A stretch of 64,000 bases of DNA from an uncultured Eubacteriales bacterium (GTDB lineage Bacteria > Bacillota > Clostridia > Christensenellales > Aristaeellaceae), in contig CACYWL010000005.1 of NCBI GenBank assembly GCA_902778055.1, positions 62,001 through 126,000 on the forward strand. Reading direction: 5' to 3'. This document shows, piece after piece, positions 33,916 to 42,248 of this stretch; position 1 is the stretch's first letter, and every line of letters begins with the position of its first letter. Made by a program: the position numbers and the translations under genes. The notes under the pieces are model-generated. The model had not been told where the DNA came from. It did not search any database and was given only the letters and a program-made list of their open reading frames with translations.

Positions 33916-35109
33916 ATGAAGAAGCTGTTAGGTATCCTGCTCATTGTCTGCCTGCTGACCGGCATCGCCGCCGCGGGCGCGTTCGCCGAAGGAGCTTCCG
34001 GCGACGTCGAGATCTGGTACTACTGGGAGACCGAGGGCCACCAGAAGGCGCTCAGCCACATCATCGAGGAGTTCAACGCCAGCCAGAGCGCCATCAAGGT
34101 GTCCGCCAAGTACGTTCCCTTCGCTGATTTCAAAAAGCAGCTGTCCATCGGCGCCGCCGCGGACGCCCTGCCGGACCTGGTGATCCTGGACAACCCCGAC
34201 CACGCCGCGTACGCCGCGATGGGCGTATTCGCCGACATTACCGGCAAGTTTGACGTGAGCACCTACTATCCGGGCCCCGTCAACTCCTGCACCCTCGACG
34301 GAAAACTGTACGGCGTGCCCTTCGGAAGCAACGACCTGGTCCTGTTCTACAACGAAGACATGCTGGCTGCCGCCGGCTGCAAAGTGCCCACGACCTGGGA
34401 TGAGCTGCTGGAAACAGCAAAAGCCTGCTCCAGCGATAAGGTTTCCGGTTTTGCCCATTCCTCCCTGCAGAACGAGGAAGGCACCTTCAACTTCCTGACC
34501 TGGGTATGGTCTGCCGGAGCGACCGCTTATGAAATGAACTCCGAAGGCGGTATCAAAGCCCTGACGCAGGTGAAGAAAATGGTGGACGAAGGCGCTATGA
34601 CCCAGGAAGCCATCAACTGGACCCAGGGCGACACGATGAACCAGTTCATTTCCGGCAACCTGGCCATGATGATTAACGGCACCTGGCAGATTCCGACCAT
34701 GCGTTCCGAAGTTCCGGACCTCAAGTGGAACGTGGCGCCGATTCCGCAGGACAAGGTGCAGGCTTCCGGCCTCGGCGGCGAGAACTATGCGGTCATCGCC
34801 GGCGGAAATGAGGAAGCTGCCATCGAATTCCTGAAGTATGCCACCAGCAAGGATGTCTGCCTGTATATGATGAATGCCATGGGTTACATCTCCTCCGACT
34901 CCACCATCGCGGAAGGCCAGTTCGAGGGGGATCCCGTCTACCAGGTGTTCGTCGATGAAATGAAATACGCCAATGCCCGCGGTCCGCTGCCGACCTGGCC
35001 GCAGATCTCCGACGCGATCTCGCTGGCCTTCAACGAAGTGATGACCGGCACTGATCCCGTTGCGGCCGCGGAAAAAGCGCAGGCAACCATCGACAGCATT
35101 CTCAAGTAA
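33916..35109 (+). CDS. Sugar-binding protein of CUT1 ABC transporter
   Basis: A 397-residue binding protein (ugpB/malE-like). It starts at the ATG at 33916, 8 bases after AAGGAGGAG. The signal peptide ends ...GAFAEG, with no lipobox; the only Cys lies inside the hydrophobic core next to Val, which does not fit. The mature part has the family's usual EIWYYWETEG opening and LVLFYNEDML segment. It is expressed after the kinase and before a strong terminator, so it may have its own promoter. GH127 nearby suggests arabinose-containing oligosaccharides as ligand. Confidence 0.9.
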   Translation: MKKLLGILLIVCLLTGIAAAGAFAEGASGDVEIWYYWETEGHQKALSHIIEEFNASQSAIKVSAKYVPFADFKKQLSIGAAADALPDLVILDNPDHAAYAAMGVFADITGKFDVSTYYPGPVNSCTLDGKLYGVPFGSNDLVLFYNEDMLAAAGCKVPTTWDELLETAKACSSDKVSGFAHSSLQNEEGTFNFLTWVWSAGATAYEMNSEGGIKALTQVKKMVDEGAMTQEAINWTQGDTMNQFISGNLAMMINGTWQIPTMRSEVPDLKWNVAPIPQDKVQASGLGGENYAVIAGGNEEAAIEFLKYATSKDVCLYMMNAMGYISSDSTIAEGQFEGDPVYQVFVDEMKYANARGPLPTWPQISDAISLAFNEVMTGTDPVAAAEKAQATIDSILK

Positions 35110-35127
35110 TACGATCCTTGCCTTCCC

Positions 35128-35155
35128 GGGCCGTGGTTTTTCCACGGCCCTTTTT
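35128..35155 (+). terminator. Terminator after binding-protein gene
   Basis: GGGCCGTGG-TTTTT-CCACGGCCC followed by TTTTT. Read-through would be needed to reach the GH127 gene; a separate weak promoter may exist in 35156-35241. Confidence 0.88.
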
Positions 35156-35241
35156 AAAAACCATCCGCAGGAAAAGGCTGCCGCGCGGAAGCCCGTTCCG
35201 CCGCGCCATCCCGGAAGATTTGAACGAGAGAGGAATTTGGA

Positions 35242-37182
35242 ATGAACCCTGTGGTAAAGCCGCTGCCGCTGTCCGGCATGCGAATCACCGACCGCTTTTT
35301 TGCGCCGCGGATTGACCTGGTGCGGACGCAGATGCTTCCCTACCAATGGGAAGCGTTGAACGACCTCCTGGAGGATACGGAGCCCAGCCATTGCATCGAA
35401 AACTTCCGCCTCGCGGCAGGGATCAGCCGGGGAGAATACCACGGCATGGTCTTTCAGGACAGCGATCTTTATAAGTGGCTGGAAGCCGTCGCCTATCAGC
35501 TTTCCGTAACGCCTGATCCCGCGCTGCGGGAGGCGGCGGACAGTGCCATCCGCCTGATCGTGCAGGCGCAGGCCCCGGACGGCTACCTGAACACCTATTA
35601 CCAGACCCACCCGGAGGAAAAGCGCTTCAGTAACCTGCAAAACAACCATGAACTGTACTGCGCGGGGCATCTGATTGAAGCTGCCGTGGCTTTCGCGCGG
35701 AACGTCGGCGACACCCGCCTGCTGTCCGTGGCCTGCCGTTTCGCGGACCTGATTGACCGCACCTTCGGCCCGGAGGAGGGCAAGCTGCATGGCTATCCCG
35801 GGCATGAAATTATCGAAATGGCGCTGGTCAGGCTCTTCCGGCAGACCGGCGAAAAACGCTATCTCATGCTGGCCCGGTATTTTATCGACCGGCGCGGACA
35901 GGCGCCGCTGTATTTCGAGGAGGAAGCGAGGCGCGACGGAAACCGCAGCTTCATCTGGAACGAAACTTACATGCGCTATCAGTACTACCAGGCCGGGAAG
36001 CCGGTGCGCGAACAGACCGCGGCCGAGGGGCACGCGGTTCGCGCCATGTATCTGTACAGCGGCATGGCGGATGTCTCGGCGGAAACAGATGATCCCTCCC
36101 TGCTTGAAGCCTGCCGGGCTTTGTTTGACAATATGGCCAGCCGCAGGATGTACATCACCGGTGCGATCGGTTCCACGCACATAGGGGAAGCTTTTACCTA
36201 CGATTATGATCTTCCCAACGATGCCGTCTATGGCGAAACCTGCGCACAGATCGGGCTGTGTTTCTTTGCCCGGCGCATGCTGAACGCCCAGATGGACGGT
36301 AGGTACGCGGATGTCCTCGAGCGCGCGCTGTACAACAGCGTCCTGAGCGGTATGTCGCTGGACGCGAAAAGGTTCTTCTATGTCAATCCGCTTGAAGTCG
36401 TGCCCGAAGCCTGCGAAAAGGACGACCGGCTTCGTCATGTAAAGCCGCGGCGGCAGAAATGGTTCAGCTGTGCCTGCTGCCCGCCCAATCTCGCGCGCCT
36501 TCTGGGTTCACTTCCCTCCTATGCCTTTTCGGCCGGAGACGATACGCTGTATATGCACCTGTTTATCAGCGGGGATGTTTGCGCTGCACTGGCGCATACT
36601 GAGGTCCGCCTCAGCGTGGAAAGCGAATATCCGTGGGACGGCCGGATCCGCCTGGCTGTGCATACGCCGGGACAGTACGGCATCGCTGTCCGCATTCCCG
36701 GCTGGTGCCGGGGCTATGAGCTGAAGGTGAACGGCGAAAGCGTGTCTTCTGAGCCGGTCTCGGGATATATTGAACTGAATCGGTTATGGCGGGAGAATGA
36801 TATCGTCGGCCTGGACCTGGAGATGCCTGTTTTGCTGATGAGGGCGAATCCTGCCGTGCGGGAAGATGCCGGAAAGCTGTGCGTCGTCCGCGGACCGCTG
36901 GTTTACTGCCTGGAGGAAGCCGATAACGGAAGCGGTCTCCATCTGCTCCGCCTGCCGCTCAATACCGTCTTTGAAGTGCGCGACGAACCGCAGCTGCTCG
37001 GCGGCATCCGGACCATCCGCTGCCGCGCGTTCCGCGAGAGCAGATCATTTGCGGAAGGACAGCTTTACGCGCCGGCCTGCCGGGCGGATGAAACAGCTGA
37101 AACGCAGCTGACGTTTATTCCCTATTTCGCCTGGGCCAACCGCGCACCGGGCGAAATGGCGATATGGATCCGGGAAATATAG
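35242..37182 (+). CDS. GH127 beta-L-arabinofuranosidase-type glycosidase
   Basis: A 646-residue cytosolic enzyme (no signal peptide) of the DUF1680/GH127 family, which removes beta-L-arabinofuranosyl units. Features match the family's zinc-thiolate active site: GSTHIGEAFTYDYDLPNDAVYGETC (Glu-x-Cys) near residues 310-334, and WFSCACCPPN (Cys-Cys) near 412. The first domain is the (alpha/alpha)6 barrel; beta domains follow. It would act on oligosaccharides brought in by the adjacent ABC transporter. Key residues are intact. Confidence 0.93.
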   Translation: MNPVVKPLPLSGMRITDRFFAPRIDLVRTQMLPYQWEALNDLLEDTEPSHCIENFRLAAGISRGEYHGMVFQDSDLYKWLEAVAYQLSVTPDPALREAADSAIRLIVQAQAPDGYLNTYYQTHPEEKRFSNLQNNHELYCAGHLIEAAVAFARNVGDTRLLSVACRFADLIDRTFGPEEGKLHGYPGHEIIEMALVRLFRQTGEKRYLMLARYFIDRRGQAPLYFEEEARRDGNRSFIWNETYMRYQYYQAGKPVREQTAAEGHAVRAMYLYSGMADVSAETDDPSLLEACRALFDNMASRRMYITGAIGSTHIGEAFTYDYDLPNDAVYGETCAQIGLCFFARRMLNAQMDGRYADVLERALYNSVLSGMSLDAKRFFYVNPLEVVPEACEKDDRLRHVKPRRQKWFSCACCPPNLARLLGSLPSYAFSAGDDTLYMHLFISGDVCAALAHTEVRLSVESEYPWDGRIRLAVHTPGQYGIAVRIPGWCRGYELKVNGESVSSEPVSGYIELNRLWRENDIVGLDLEMPVLLMRANPAVREDAGKLCVVRGPLVYCLEEADNGSGLHLLRLPLNTVFEVRDEPQLLGGIRTIRCRAFRESRSFAEGQLYAPACRADETAETQLTFIPYFAWANRAPGEMAIWIREI

Positions 37183-37242
37183 TTTTGCCGTTCAAATGAG
37201 AAAGGGGAATCATACCAAATGAGGCTGTCCTTTTCGCATGTT

Positions 37243-37270
37243 AAAAAGAAGAACTCCCGAAGGAGTTCTT
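37243..37270 (-). terminator. Minus-strand terminator of small frameshifted gene
   Basis: AAGAACTCC-TTCG-GGAGTTCTT followed by CTTTTTAA on the minus strand. Confidence 0.85.
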
Positions 37271-37283
37271 TATGAAGCGCAGA

Positions 37284-37470
37284 TTACGCCTGCTCAGCAG
37301 CAACGGTATCCTTGTGGAAGGTTCCGTTATACAGCTGACGGGCTACGATCACGGCGTTCAGCACGTTGCCGGTGGGCTTGGCGCCTTTGCGGAAACTGGC
37401 GGATGACTTCGACCGGAACCTTGGTGATCTTGGCGGCAGTGGCGGTGGCGCTATAATAGTTCTTCTTCAT
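37284..37470 (-). pseudogene. Small gene with a frameshift
   Basis: An ATG at 37470 follows a strong GAGGAGG site and encodes MKKNYYSATATAAKITKVPVEVIR; soon after, the frame is lost. In another frame the same DNA continues FRKGAKPTGNVLNAVIVARQ... to a stop at 37284, just before the terminator. The 187-base span is one base over a multiple of three, so a single insertion explains it. Programmed frameshifting is a less likely alternative; no slippery heptamer is apparent. Function unknown. Confidence 0.6.
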
Positions 37471-37555
37471 GATGATTTCCTCCTCAGGAAATTTTATAAA
37501 GGGTCATCGCGAAACATCTTTCAGTTTTCTTTATTATCAGAGGGATAAAACAGAC

Positions 37556-37924
37556 ATGATCTGTGTTATTGCAAAGCTGGTCTCCGATGCGGCTGAGCGA
37601 TTGAACATTCTGCGGAAAGCAGTTGCTTCAAAGGAACAGCTTGTAAAGCCGTTTCGTGGCCATATTACGATTGCCGCGTATCTCCCCGATGATGAGGAGT
37701 TCCTGCCGGTTTGTGCGGAAATCATCCGGGATACTTCCGCATTTCGTATACGCTATGAGAAACTGGGGAAGGGGATCGCCTCTCACACCCTGGATCTGCT
37801 GATCCAGGATGCCCGGGAAAAAGGGCTCGCCTCTGTTTCCCTGGAAGCGACTGAAGCAGGCCGCCCCCTGTATGAAAAATACGGCTTTTCAGGCATGAAG
37901 GATGAGATGGAACTGATTCTCTGA
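37556..37924 (+). pseudogene. Chimera: 2H phosphoesterase start joined to acetyltransferase end
   Basis: The first 70 residues (MICVIAKL...RGHITIAAYLPDDEEFLPVC) resemble the N-terminal half of a 2'-5' RNA ligase-like 2H phosphoesterase with one HxT motif (HIT). From about residue 71 the protein reads GKGIASHTLDLLIQDAREKGLASVSLEATEAG and then RPLYEKYGF, the C-terminal acetyl-CoA-binding half of a GNAT acetyltransferase. The second HxT and the GNAT N-terminus are absent. An in-frame deletion between two genes is the simplest cause. Neither activity is expected. Confidence 0.65.
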
Positions 37925-37959
37925 GTTTGAAACATTCCTGTTTTGAGGAGGGTTCCCGG

Positions 37960-38379
37960 ATGAACAATCTGAACATAAAACATAATGAGTTAACAGCTGA
38001 GGAATTCATCCTGCTGTGGGAATCTGTGTGGGGTAAAGGCCCTTCGCCGGAGCAGACGCAGCTGGCAATGGAACATACCTTGTTCCGGGTTTCCGTTTTT
38101 GACGGCAGCACCATCATCGCGATGGCAAGGGTAATCGGGGATTTAGGGCTTGACTATTATATCAAGGATGTAGTTGTCAGGCCCGAATACCAGGGCCAGG
38201 GAATCGGACGCCTTATGATCGGCGAGATTCTCAAATTCATCAATGATCACGGTGTTCCCGGAACAGATATATTTGTTGAGCTGTGTGCCATGCCTGACAA
38301 GATTCCGTTTTATGAAAAGTTCGGTTTCAGCGCCAATGAAGCGCAGCGGTTACGGAAATATCTGCGGGTCAGTGGATAA
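37960..38379 (+). CDS. GNAT-family N-acetyltransferase
   Basis: 139 residues with the acetyl-CoA loop VVVRPEYQGQGIGRLMIGEIL and the C-terminal IPFYEKFGF. This is a standard small GNAT; the acceptor is unknown. It starts at the ATG at 37960 after GAGGAGGG. It is intact, unlike its upstream neighbour. Confidence 0.88.
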   Translation: MNNLNIKHNELTAEEFILLWESVWGKGPSPEQTQLAMEHTLFRVSVFDGSTIIAMARVIGDLGLDYYIKDVVVRPEYQGQGIGRLMIGEILKFINDHGVPGTDIFVELCAMPDKIPFYEKFGFSANEAQRLRKYLRVSG

Positions 38380-38464
38380 TGATCTGCCATAATAAAGGAA
38401 CGAAAACACCCGGAATTTTCCGGTGCACGGAGGTTACAAATTCTTGCAGCAAATGGATTATTTC

Positions 38465-38507
38465 AAAACCCCAAAATGCAATTCTGTCACATTTCGGGGT
38501 TTTCTTT
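38465..38507 (+). terminator. Terminator after acetyltransferase
   Basis: AAAACCCC-AAATG...CATTT-CGGGGTTTT with TCTTTG following; AT-rich stem, so moderate strength. Confidence 0.55.
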
Positions 38508-38565
38508 GTTTTTGGCCGTATTGTCTGTCACAGGGCATCTTTCTGGCCTGGAGATAAGGAAATGA

Positions 38566-38810
38566 TCGTCAACGGTATAGAAGATGAGATTACTCATGCC
38601 GTCAAGCCGGTGCGGTGCATTTTTGCAACACACAGGGCTACCCCGGAACAGCAGAAAATGATTCTGGCGAAGCTGATCGAAAAGATCACCGTTGACCGGG
38701 ATTACAACATCCACATCTACTTTTTCGTCACGCAGGATGAGTTCCGGCGGTCAGTCTCGTCAGAGCATACGACCGTTTCGGAAGCAGAAAGATGTGAATT
38801 CGCAGTGTGA
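38566..38810 (+). pseudogene. Large serine recombinase C-terminal remnant
   Basis: Part of the frame reads EQQKMILAKLIEKITVDRDYNIHIYFFVTQDEF, closely matching the C-terminal end of the recombinase at 15937-17562 (KKMILAKMIEKITVTRDYDITIKFYV). The catalytic and zinc-ribbon domains are gone. It is a footprint of a second recombinase, presumably from the element now decayed in segment 3. Confidence 0.75.
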
Positions 38811-38828
38811 AACCGAAAAAGGGGATAG

Positions 38829-38862
38829 AAAAAGCGGCAGGGCCGTGTGATGGCTTGCCGCT
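38829..38862 (-). terminator. Minus-strand terminator
   Basis: AGCGGCA...TGCCGCT followed by TTTTTCT on the minus strand, ending the small-gene run at 38.9-39.3 kb. Confidence 0.7.
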
Positions 38863-38900
38863 GCGGTTATCTGTGCCAGGCGAATTTCATGACCTCTGCT

Positions 38901-39074
38901 TCAATCTGCTTCAATCTGCTTCAGGTCGATGTGCCGGGCGATTTCACCAAGGTTTTCTTCCAATGCTGCCTGCAACGTGACGTCCCGGTACTTCTTTCGT
39001 ACATCTGTCACGCTCAGGCTGTCACCGTAACCGCTGACGGCTGCGATAAAGATTTCCGCTTCAGTTTCAGTCAT
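38901..39074 (-). CDS. Small protein truncated by a 10-bp tandem duplication
   Basis: An ATG at 39074 follows AGGAGG and opens MTETEAEIFIAAVSGYGDSL. The frame stops at 38901 inside a perfect duplication of TCAATCTGCT (38901-38920). Removing one copy restores the frame to ...DLKQIEAEVMKFAWHR with a stop at 38867, directly before the terminator. The duplication is therefore probably a recent mutation that shortens the product by about ten residues. Function unknown; acidic and helical. Confidence 0.6.
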   Translation of the reverse strand: MTETEAEIFIAAVSGYGDSLSVTDVRKKYRDVTLQAALEENLGEIARHIDLKQIEAD

Positions 39075-39208
39075 GATCGAATCCTCCTGACGTCACTGCC
39101 ATTTGCCGCCGTTGATCACAGTGCCGATGATGTTCCCGAAGGCCGTCATGTCGCCCATCTGTTTTATCAGGATAGGATTTTTCCGGAAGCAACGGAAGAT
39201 TCTGATGT

Positions 39209-39346
39209 TTATTCCTCATCGGCTTTGTTTCTAGCGGATGAGGTCAACTCCATCATCTGCTGTGCATAAGTAGCCCCGTCAATTTCCTCTTCATCGTACT
39301 GTCTCATCAGCTCATCAATCTGTTCTTTCAGTTCTTCCCTGGTCAT
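39209..39346 (-). CDS. 45-residue acidic peptide
   Basis: ATG at 39346 after AAGGAGG. It reads MTREELKEQIDELMRQYDEEE and on to NKADEE, stop TAA. It is an acidic helical peptide. It probably shares an operon with the gene at 38901-39074. No family is recognised. Confidence 0.55.
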   Translation of the reverse strand: MTREELKEQIDELMRQYDEEEIDGATYAQQMMELTSSARNKADEE

Positions 39347-39424
39347 TTTTATTTCCTCCTTCGAATTGATCCTCTTTGATCGCTATGCTGTACCTTTACA
39401 ATCATCTTTTCCCAAGTACGATTA

Positions 39425-40543
39425 TCAGTCTTCAGAACTGGTAAGCTTTAATACCTGCTCGTCGGATAATATTTTGTTATCGGGGGTATCAAAAAACTTC
39501 TTCAGTGCATGATAAATATAGCGCATCACATCTTTAGCTGTTTCACGGTCCTCATCCATTAGTTCTGCAATTTCAAGATATATCTCGATTGCATTTTTTA
39601 TGGATTCAGCAAACTCTGTAAAACCTTCAGCATTTATCTGTTTAGGTATCAGGCAAATCTCACGAAGCAGATCAGTAGCGGCTTTAATTTCATCTTCAGC
39701 ATCATCTGTACTGTCATCCTCTTTAGCATAGCGATAATAGATCTCTAGTAATTGTTCTTTCTTACGATCCTCAAACTTTGGAAAATCAATGCAATTATCG
39801 AATTCCTTAGCGTCTCCGCACCACTCAAAAATAATTTCTAAAATCTCTTTAAACGCTTTTATCTCTTCCTCCGACATTTCTTCATCTTCGAACAATTCCG
39901 CAGAGTTATCTTTATTCACAAGCCACTCATAGTATACAATACTGCCAAAGTGTTCGTTCACTAATCTGCGTAAGAACTTTGTAGTTATTAATTGAATTTC
40001 TTCAGACTCTGGATCGATGCCCTTGCTCATGTTATCCTTCATTCGTTTCCAGAAGAAAAGAACCTTTTCATATATCTCATCAACTATCTCTGGGTTGATA
40101 CCGTCCACATTTTCACCGCGTGCGAGTCTAAAACCTCTGGCAAACCCTAAAGTAAACTCTTTCCACTGGCTTTCATTAAGTCTATCCATCATTGATAGTG
40201 TTTTAGACTCAGTATCGCGCAAAGCCTTGGCTAAAGAAATCCTTTCATCATAATATCTTACTTCTCTTTGCTTCTTCTCCTCTAGTTTTTGGATTATTTC
40301 ATCCCATTTTTCTTCTGTAAAGTATGAAGGATCTTTCAATATTTCCTTGATTTCCTTTACAGGAATATCAAGATCACGAAGGAGCACTATTTTTTTTATT
40401 GCGGCTTCTTCTTTTTTTCCGTATATACGATACTTTTTCGAGCCTCTTTCTTCCTCTGGAGGATCGAGAAGCCCTTCAGTCGTATAAAAGTCAATCGTCC
40501 GCTTATCCAATTCGTATTTTTTTGCAAATTGAGCAATAAGCAT
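39425..40543 (-). CDS. MerR-family regulator with long C-terminal domain
   Basis: 372 residues. The N-terminus is a MerR HTH (LIAQFAKKYELDKRTIDFYTTEGLL...YRIYGKKEEAAIKKIVLLRDLDIPVKEIKEIL), followed by a dimerisation coil. The remaining 250 residues are acidic and helical and may be an effector-binding or TipAS-like domain. It is the last of four minus-strand genes and probably regulates them. Ligand unknown. Confidence 0.8.
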   Translation of the reverse strand: MLIAQFAKKYELDKRTIDFYTTEGLLDPPEEERGSKKYRIYGKKEEAAIKKIVLLRDLDIPVKEIKEILKDPSYFTEEKWDEIIQKLEEKKQREVRYYDERISLAKALRDTESKTLSMMDRLNESQWKEFTLGFARGFRLARGENVDGINPEIVDEIYEKVLFFWKRMKDNMSKGIDPESEEIQLITTKFLRRLVNEHFGSIVYYEWLVNKDNSAELFEDEEMSEEEIKAFKEILEIIFEWCGDAKEFDNCIDFPKFEDRKKEQLLEIYYRYAKEDDSTDDAEDEIKAATDLLREICLIPKQINAEGFTEFAESIKNAIEIYLEIAELMDEDRETAKDVMRYIYHALKKFFDTPDNKILSDEQVLKLTSSED

Positions 40544-40556
40544 CTCACTTCACCTC

Positions 40557-40877
40557 TTACTGGACGGTTCCTACAGCTGCGTATACAGCAGATTTGTTTG
40601 TTCCTCTTATGAGGTCAAATAGGCGGTCTACAGCTTCTCCAGCCGCATGGCCTGCCATCGTCGATGTTCCTACCATCACCGTCAAACCGCCCCCGAGAGT
40701 AGGCAAGCCAATCAATTTTCCAGCTTTACATATCGTTGTAGTAATCTTTGCAGCACCAGGAAAGGGAACGCTTTTCCCAATAAGTACCATTTCCAAGCTG
40801 AATACCCCAATCGTTGTTCCAATGCTAGCCACGCACTTTGTGGCCGCTTGAATCCCATCAAGAACTTTCTCTGTCAT
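40557..40877 (-). CDS. Small Gly/Ala-rich hydrophobic protein
   Basis: 106 residues starting at the ATG at 40877 (MTEKVLDGIQAATKCVASIG). Two hydrophobic segments are rich in Gly and Thr. The opening resembles the 35-residue peptide at 15344-15451 (K..VLD.L.K..A), although that could be chance. It lies 13 bases before the MerR gene. A membrane-active or bacteriocin-like role is conceivable but unsupported. Confidence 0.6.
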   Translation of the reverse strand: MTEKVLDGIQAATKCVASIGTTIGVFSLEMVLIGKSVPFPGAAKITTTICKAGKLIGLPTLGGGLTVMVGTSTMAGHAAGEAVDRLFDLIRGTNKSAVYAAVGTVQ

Positions 40878-40951
40878 TTTTCCTGCTCCTCTCAATATTT
40901 CTGTCACCCGGGGCTTCACTTAAAGCTCCGCCCCGGGCAACCTTGAAATCC

Positions 40952-41179
40952 TTACCTCAGACGAGCATTCTTATCATTCCGGTTCAGCAATTTGTTAAGC
41001 GTATCAAGCACACCAATCCGGTATCCTTCCTTGCTGCCGTCATTATACCCGCCGTTGTATGCTCTTTCCAAAGCATCTCTTACTCCGCCAATCATCGTTC
41101 CATCCGAGCTGTTTTCCTTCCATGCGTGCGTAAAAGCAGCGGCACCATAAAGCGGCTTATCATTATGAGACTTGTTCAT
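40952..41179 (-). CDS. Hypothetical protein
   Basis: A 75-residue hydrophilic protein (ALERAYNGGYNDGSKEGYRIGVLDTLNKLLNRNDKNARLR). A good GGGAGG-like site precedes it. It lies between the 109-residue gene (13-base gap) and the hydrophobic protein. It has no recognised family. Confidence 0.55.
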   Translation of the reverse strand: MNKSHNDKPLYGAAAFTHAWKENSSDGTMIGGVRDALERAYNGGYNDGSKEGYRIGVLDTLNKLLNRNDKNARLR

Positions 41180-41192
41180 GCTTTTCCTCCCA

Positions 41193-41522
41193 TTATCTTT
41201 CGTCGTATAGTCTAGTGTATCTGGCGTAGTTTTTTACTCTACGATTGTGCGCGTCATAATGAATTTTCTTTCCGAACCATTGAGGAAGTGGGTATACGGT
41301 CACACAATTTCCGCATTCGCTAACGATCAAGCACACGCCATTGTACGCTACTGCCTCACATCCACTTATAGTCTTCGACTCTAGCCACCTGCGTTCCGGT
41401 GACTTCCTGAATTCCTTTGCGGTAGAGCCTCGAAGTATTCCTCGCTCCAGGAAGGAAGAGGCATACCTCTCATTGAACCCCAGCCGCTCTTTAGCACGTT
41501 CGATGCTGTGATAGCTGATCAT
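41193..41522 (-). CDS. Hypothetical protein, first gene of four-gene run
   Basis: A 109-residue basic protein opening MISYHSIERAKERLGFNERYA, with a central beta segment (VCLIVSECGNCVTVYPLP). The HSIERAKERLG phrase occurs in phage and plasmid proteins of unknown role. A RelE-like or nuclease fold is possible, but no catalytic set is evident. It probably starts the transcript from the promoter at 41620-41651. Confidence 0.55.
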   Translation of the reverse strand: MISYHSIERAKERLGFNERYASSFLERGILRGSTAKEFRKSPERRWLESKTISGCEAVAYNGVCLIVSECGNCVTVYPLPQWFGKKIHYDAHNRRVKNYARYTRLYDER

Positions 41523-41619
41523 TCTTTAGTCCTTCCGTCTGGTTGTGGTCGTTCGTGTGAAATTTACAAGGTTCAAGTAAGACACCGATTCCGGAATCGT
41601 GTCACCCCGCGGGGGTAAT

Positions 41620-41710
41620 GATATACTATCACGTACTGGATACCTTGTCAATGATTTTTCGAAATTTTATACAGAACTATTCAGATTGATTCTATCAGAA
41701 CAGTTCTGTA
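41620..41710 (-). promoter_or_regulatory. Promoter and dyad operator for the 39.4-41.5 kb gene run
   Basis: Minus-strand TTGACA (41651-41646), 17-base spacer and TAGTAT. Upstream, TACAGAACT (41670-41678) and AGTTCTGTA (41702-41710) form a 9-bp dyad, a candidate site for the MerR-type regulator of the run. The rest of 41523-42387 contains a further palindrome (41800-41821, TGCAGGAGA/TCTCCTGCA), att copy D, the duplicated tRNA terminator and a doubled ACGCGTCAATCA (42179-42202). It contains no gene. Confidence 0.55.
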
Positions 41711-41946
41711 TACATTAGACGTACCTCTGTCTAGTATATCCGATCACCCCAGTCAAAATCGTCCTTCCGTTTTCAGCGGGAAAATGTTATAATTCCCCGT
41801 GCAGGAGATCCGTCTCCTGCAGAAAATGAGCTTAATACGGTAACTGAGCCGCAGAATGGTAGAGAAGCGCATTACCACAGTTGAGAAACGACTGTGACAG
41901 AACCCTATTTTTATAAGGATTCTGGGAGTTCCAAAAGTCACAGTTA

Positions 41947-42040
41947 GTAGTGCGCTACATTCGCATTGTAGAGGTCAGGGGTTCGACTCCCCTATGCTCC
42001 ACGCAGAACCCGAGAGAGAAATAATCTCCCGGGTTTTTCT
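41947..42040 (+). repeat. att copy D with tRNA-Ala terminator
   Basis: Identical to tRNA-Ala from 11976 on, and continuing through the terminator (GCAGAACCCGAGAGAGAAA ... CTCCCGGGTTTTTCTTTGCC), with one small indel (TAA). This is the outermost copy and keeps the native right flank of the tRNA gene. Confidence 0.9.
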
Positions 42041-42248
42041 TTGCCGTTTTTAGGCCCCTTCTGGCCGCTTCACTCAAAATCGACCGTTTCCCTCGCCTGA
42101 AAGATTTCTCGCGGCAACGAGGCTCACGTGACACGAAACTGTGTGGGTGGTAAGCTGATTTTGCCATCACTTGGTAGACGCGTCAATCAACGCGTCAATC
42201 AGGCTTTAAAGCCATCATCTTGGTCTGGCAGGATGTCTGCTTTTGTGA

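Noticed and set aside
39093..39219. Short frames between the two small minus-strand genes
   Set aside because: Neither candidate has a ribosome site; they are probably chance or fragments.
17776..42001. tRNA copies B, C and D as extra functional tRNA-Ala genes
   Set aside because: They lack the 5' acceptor strand and D-arm, so no cloverleaf can form.
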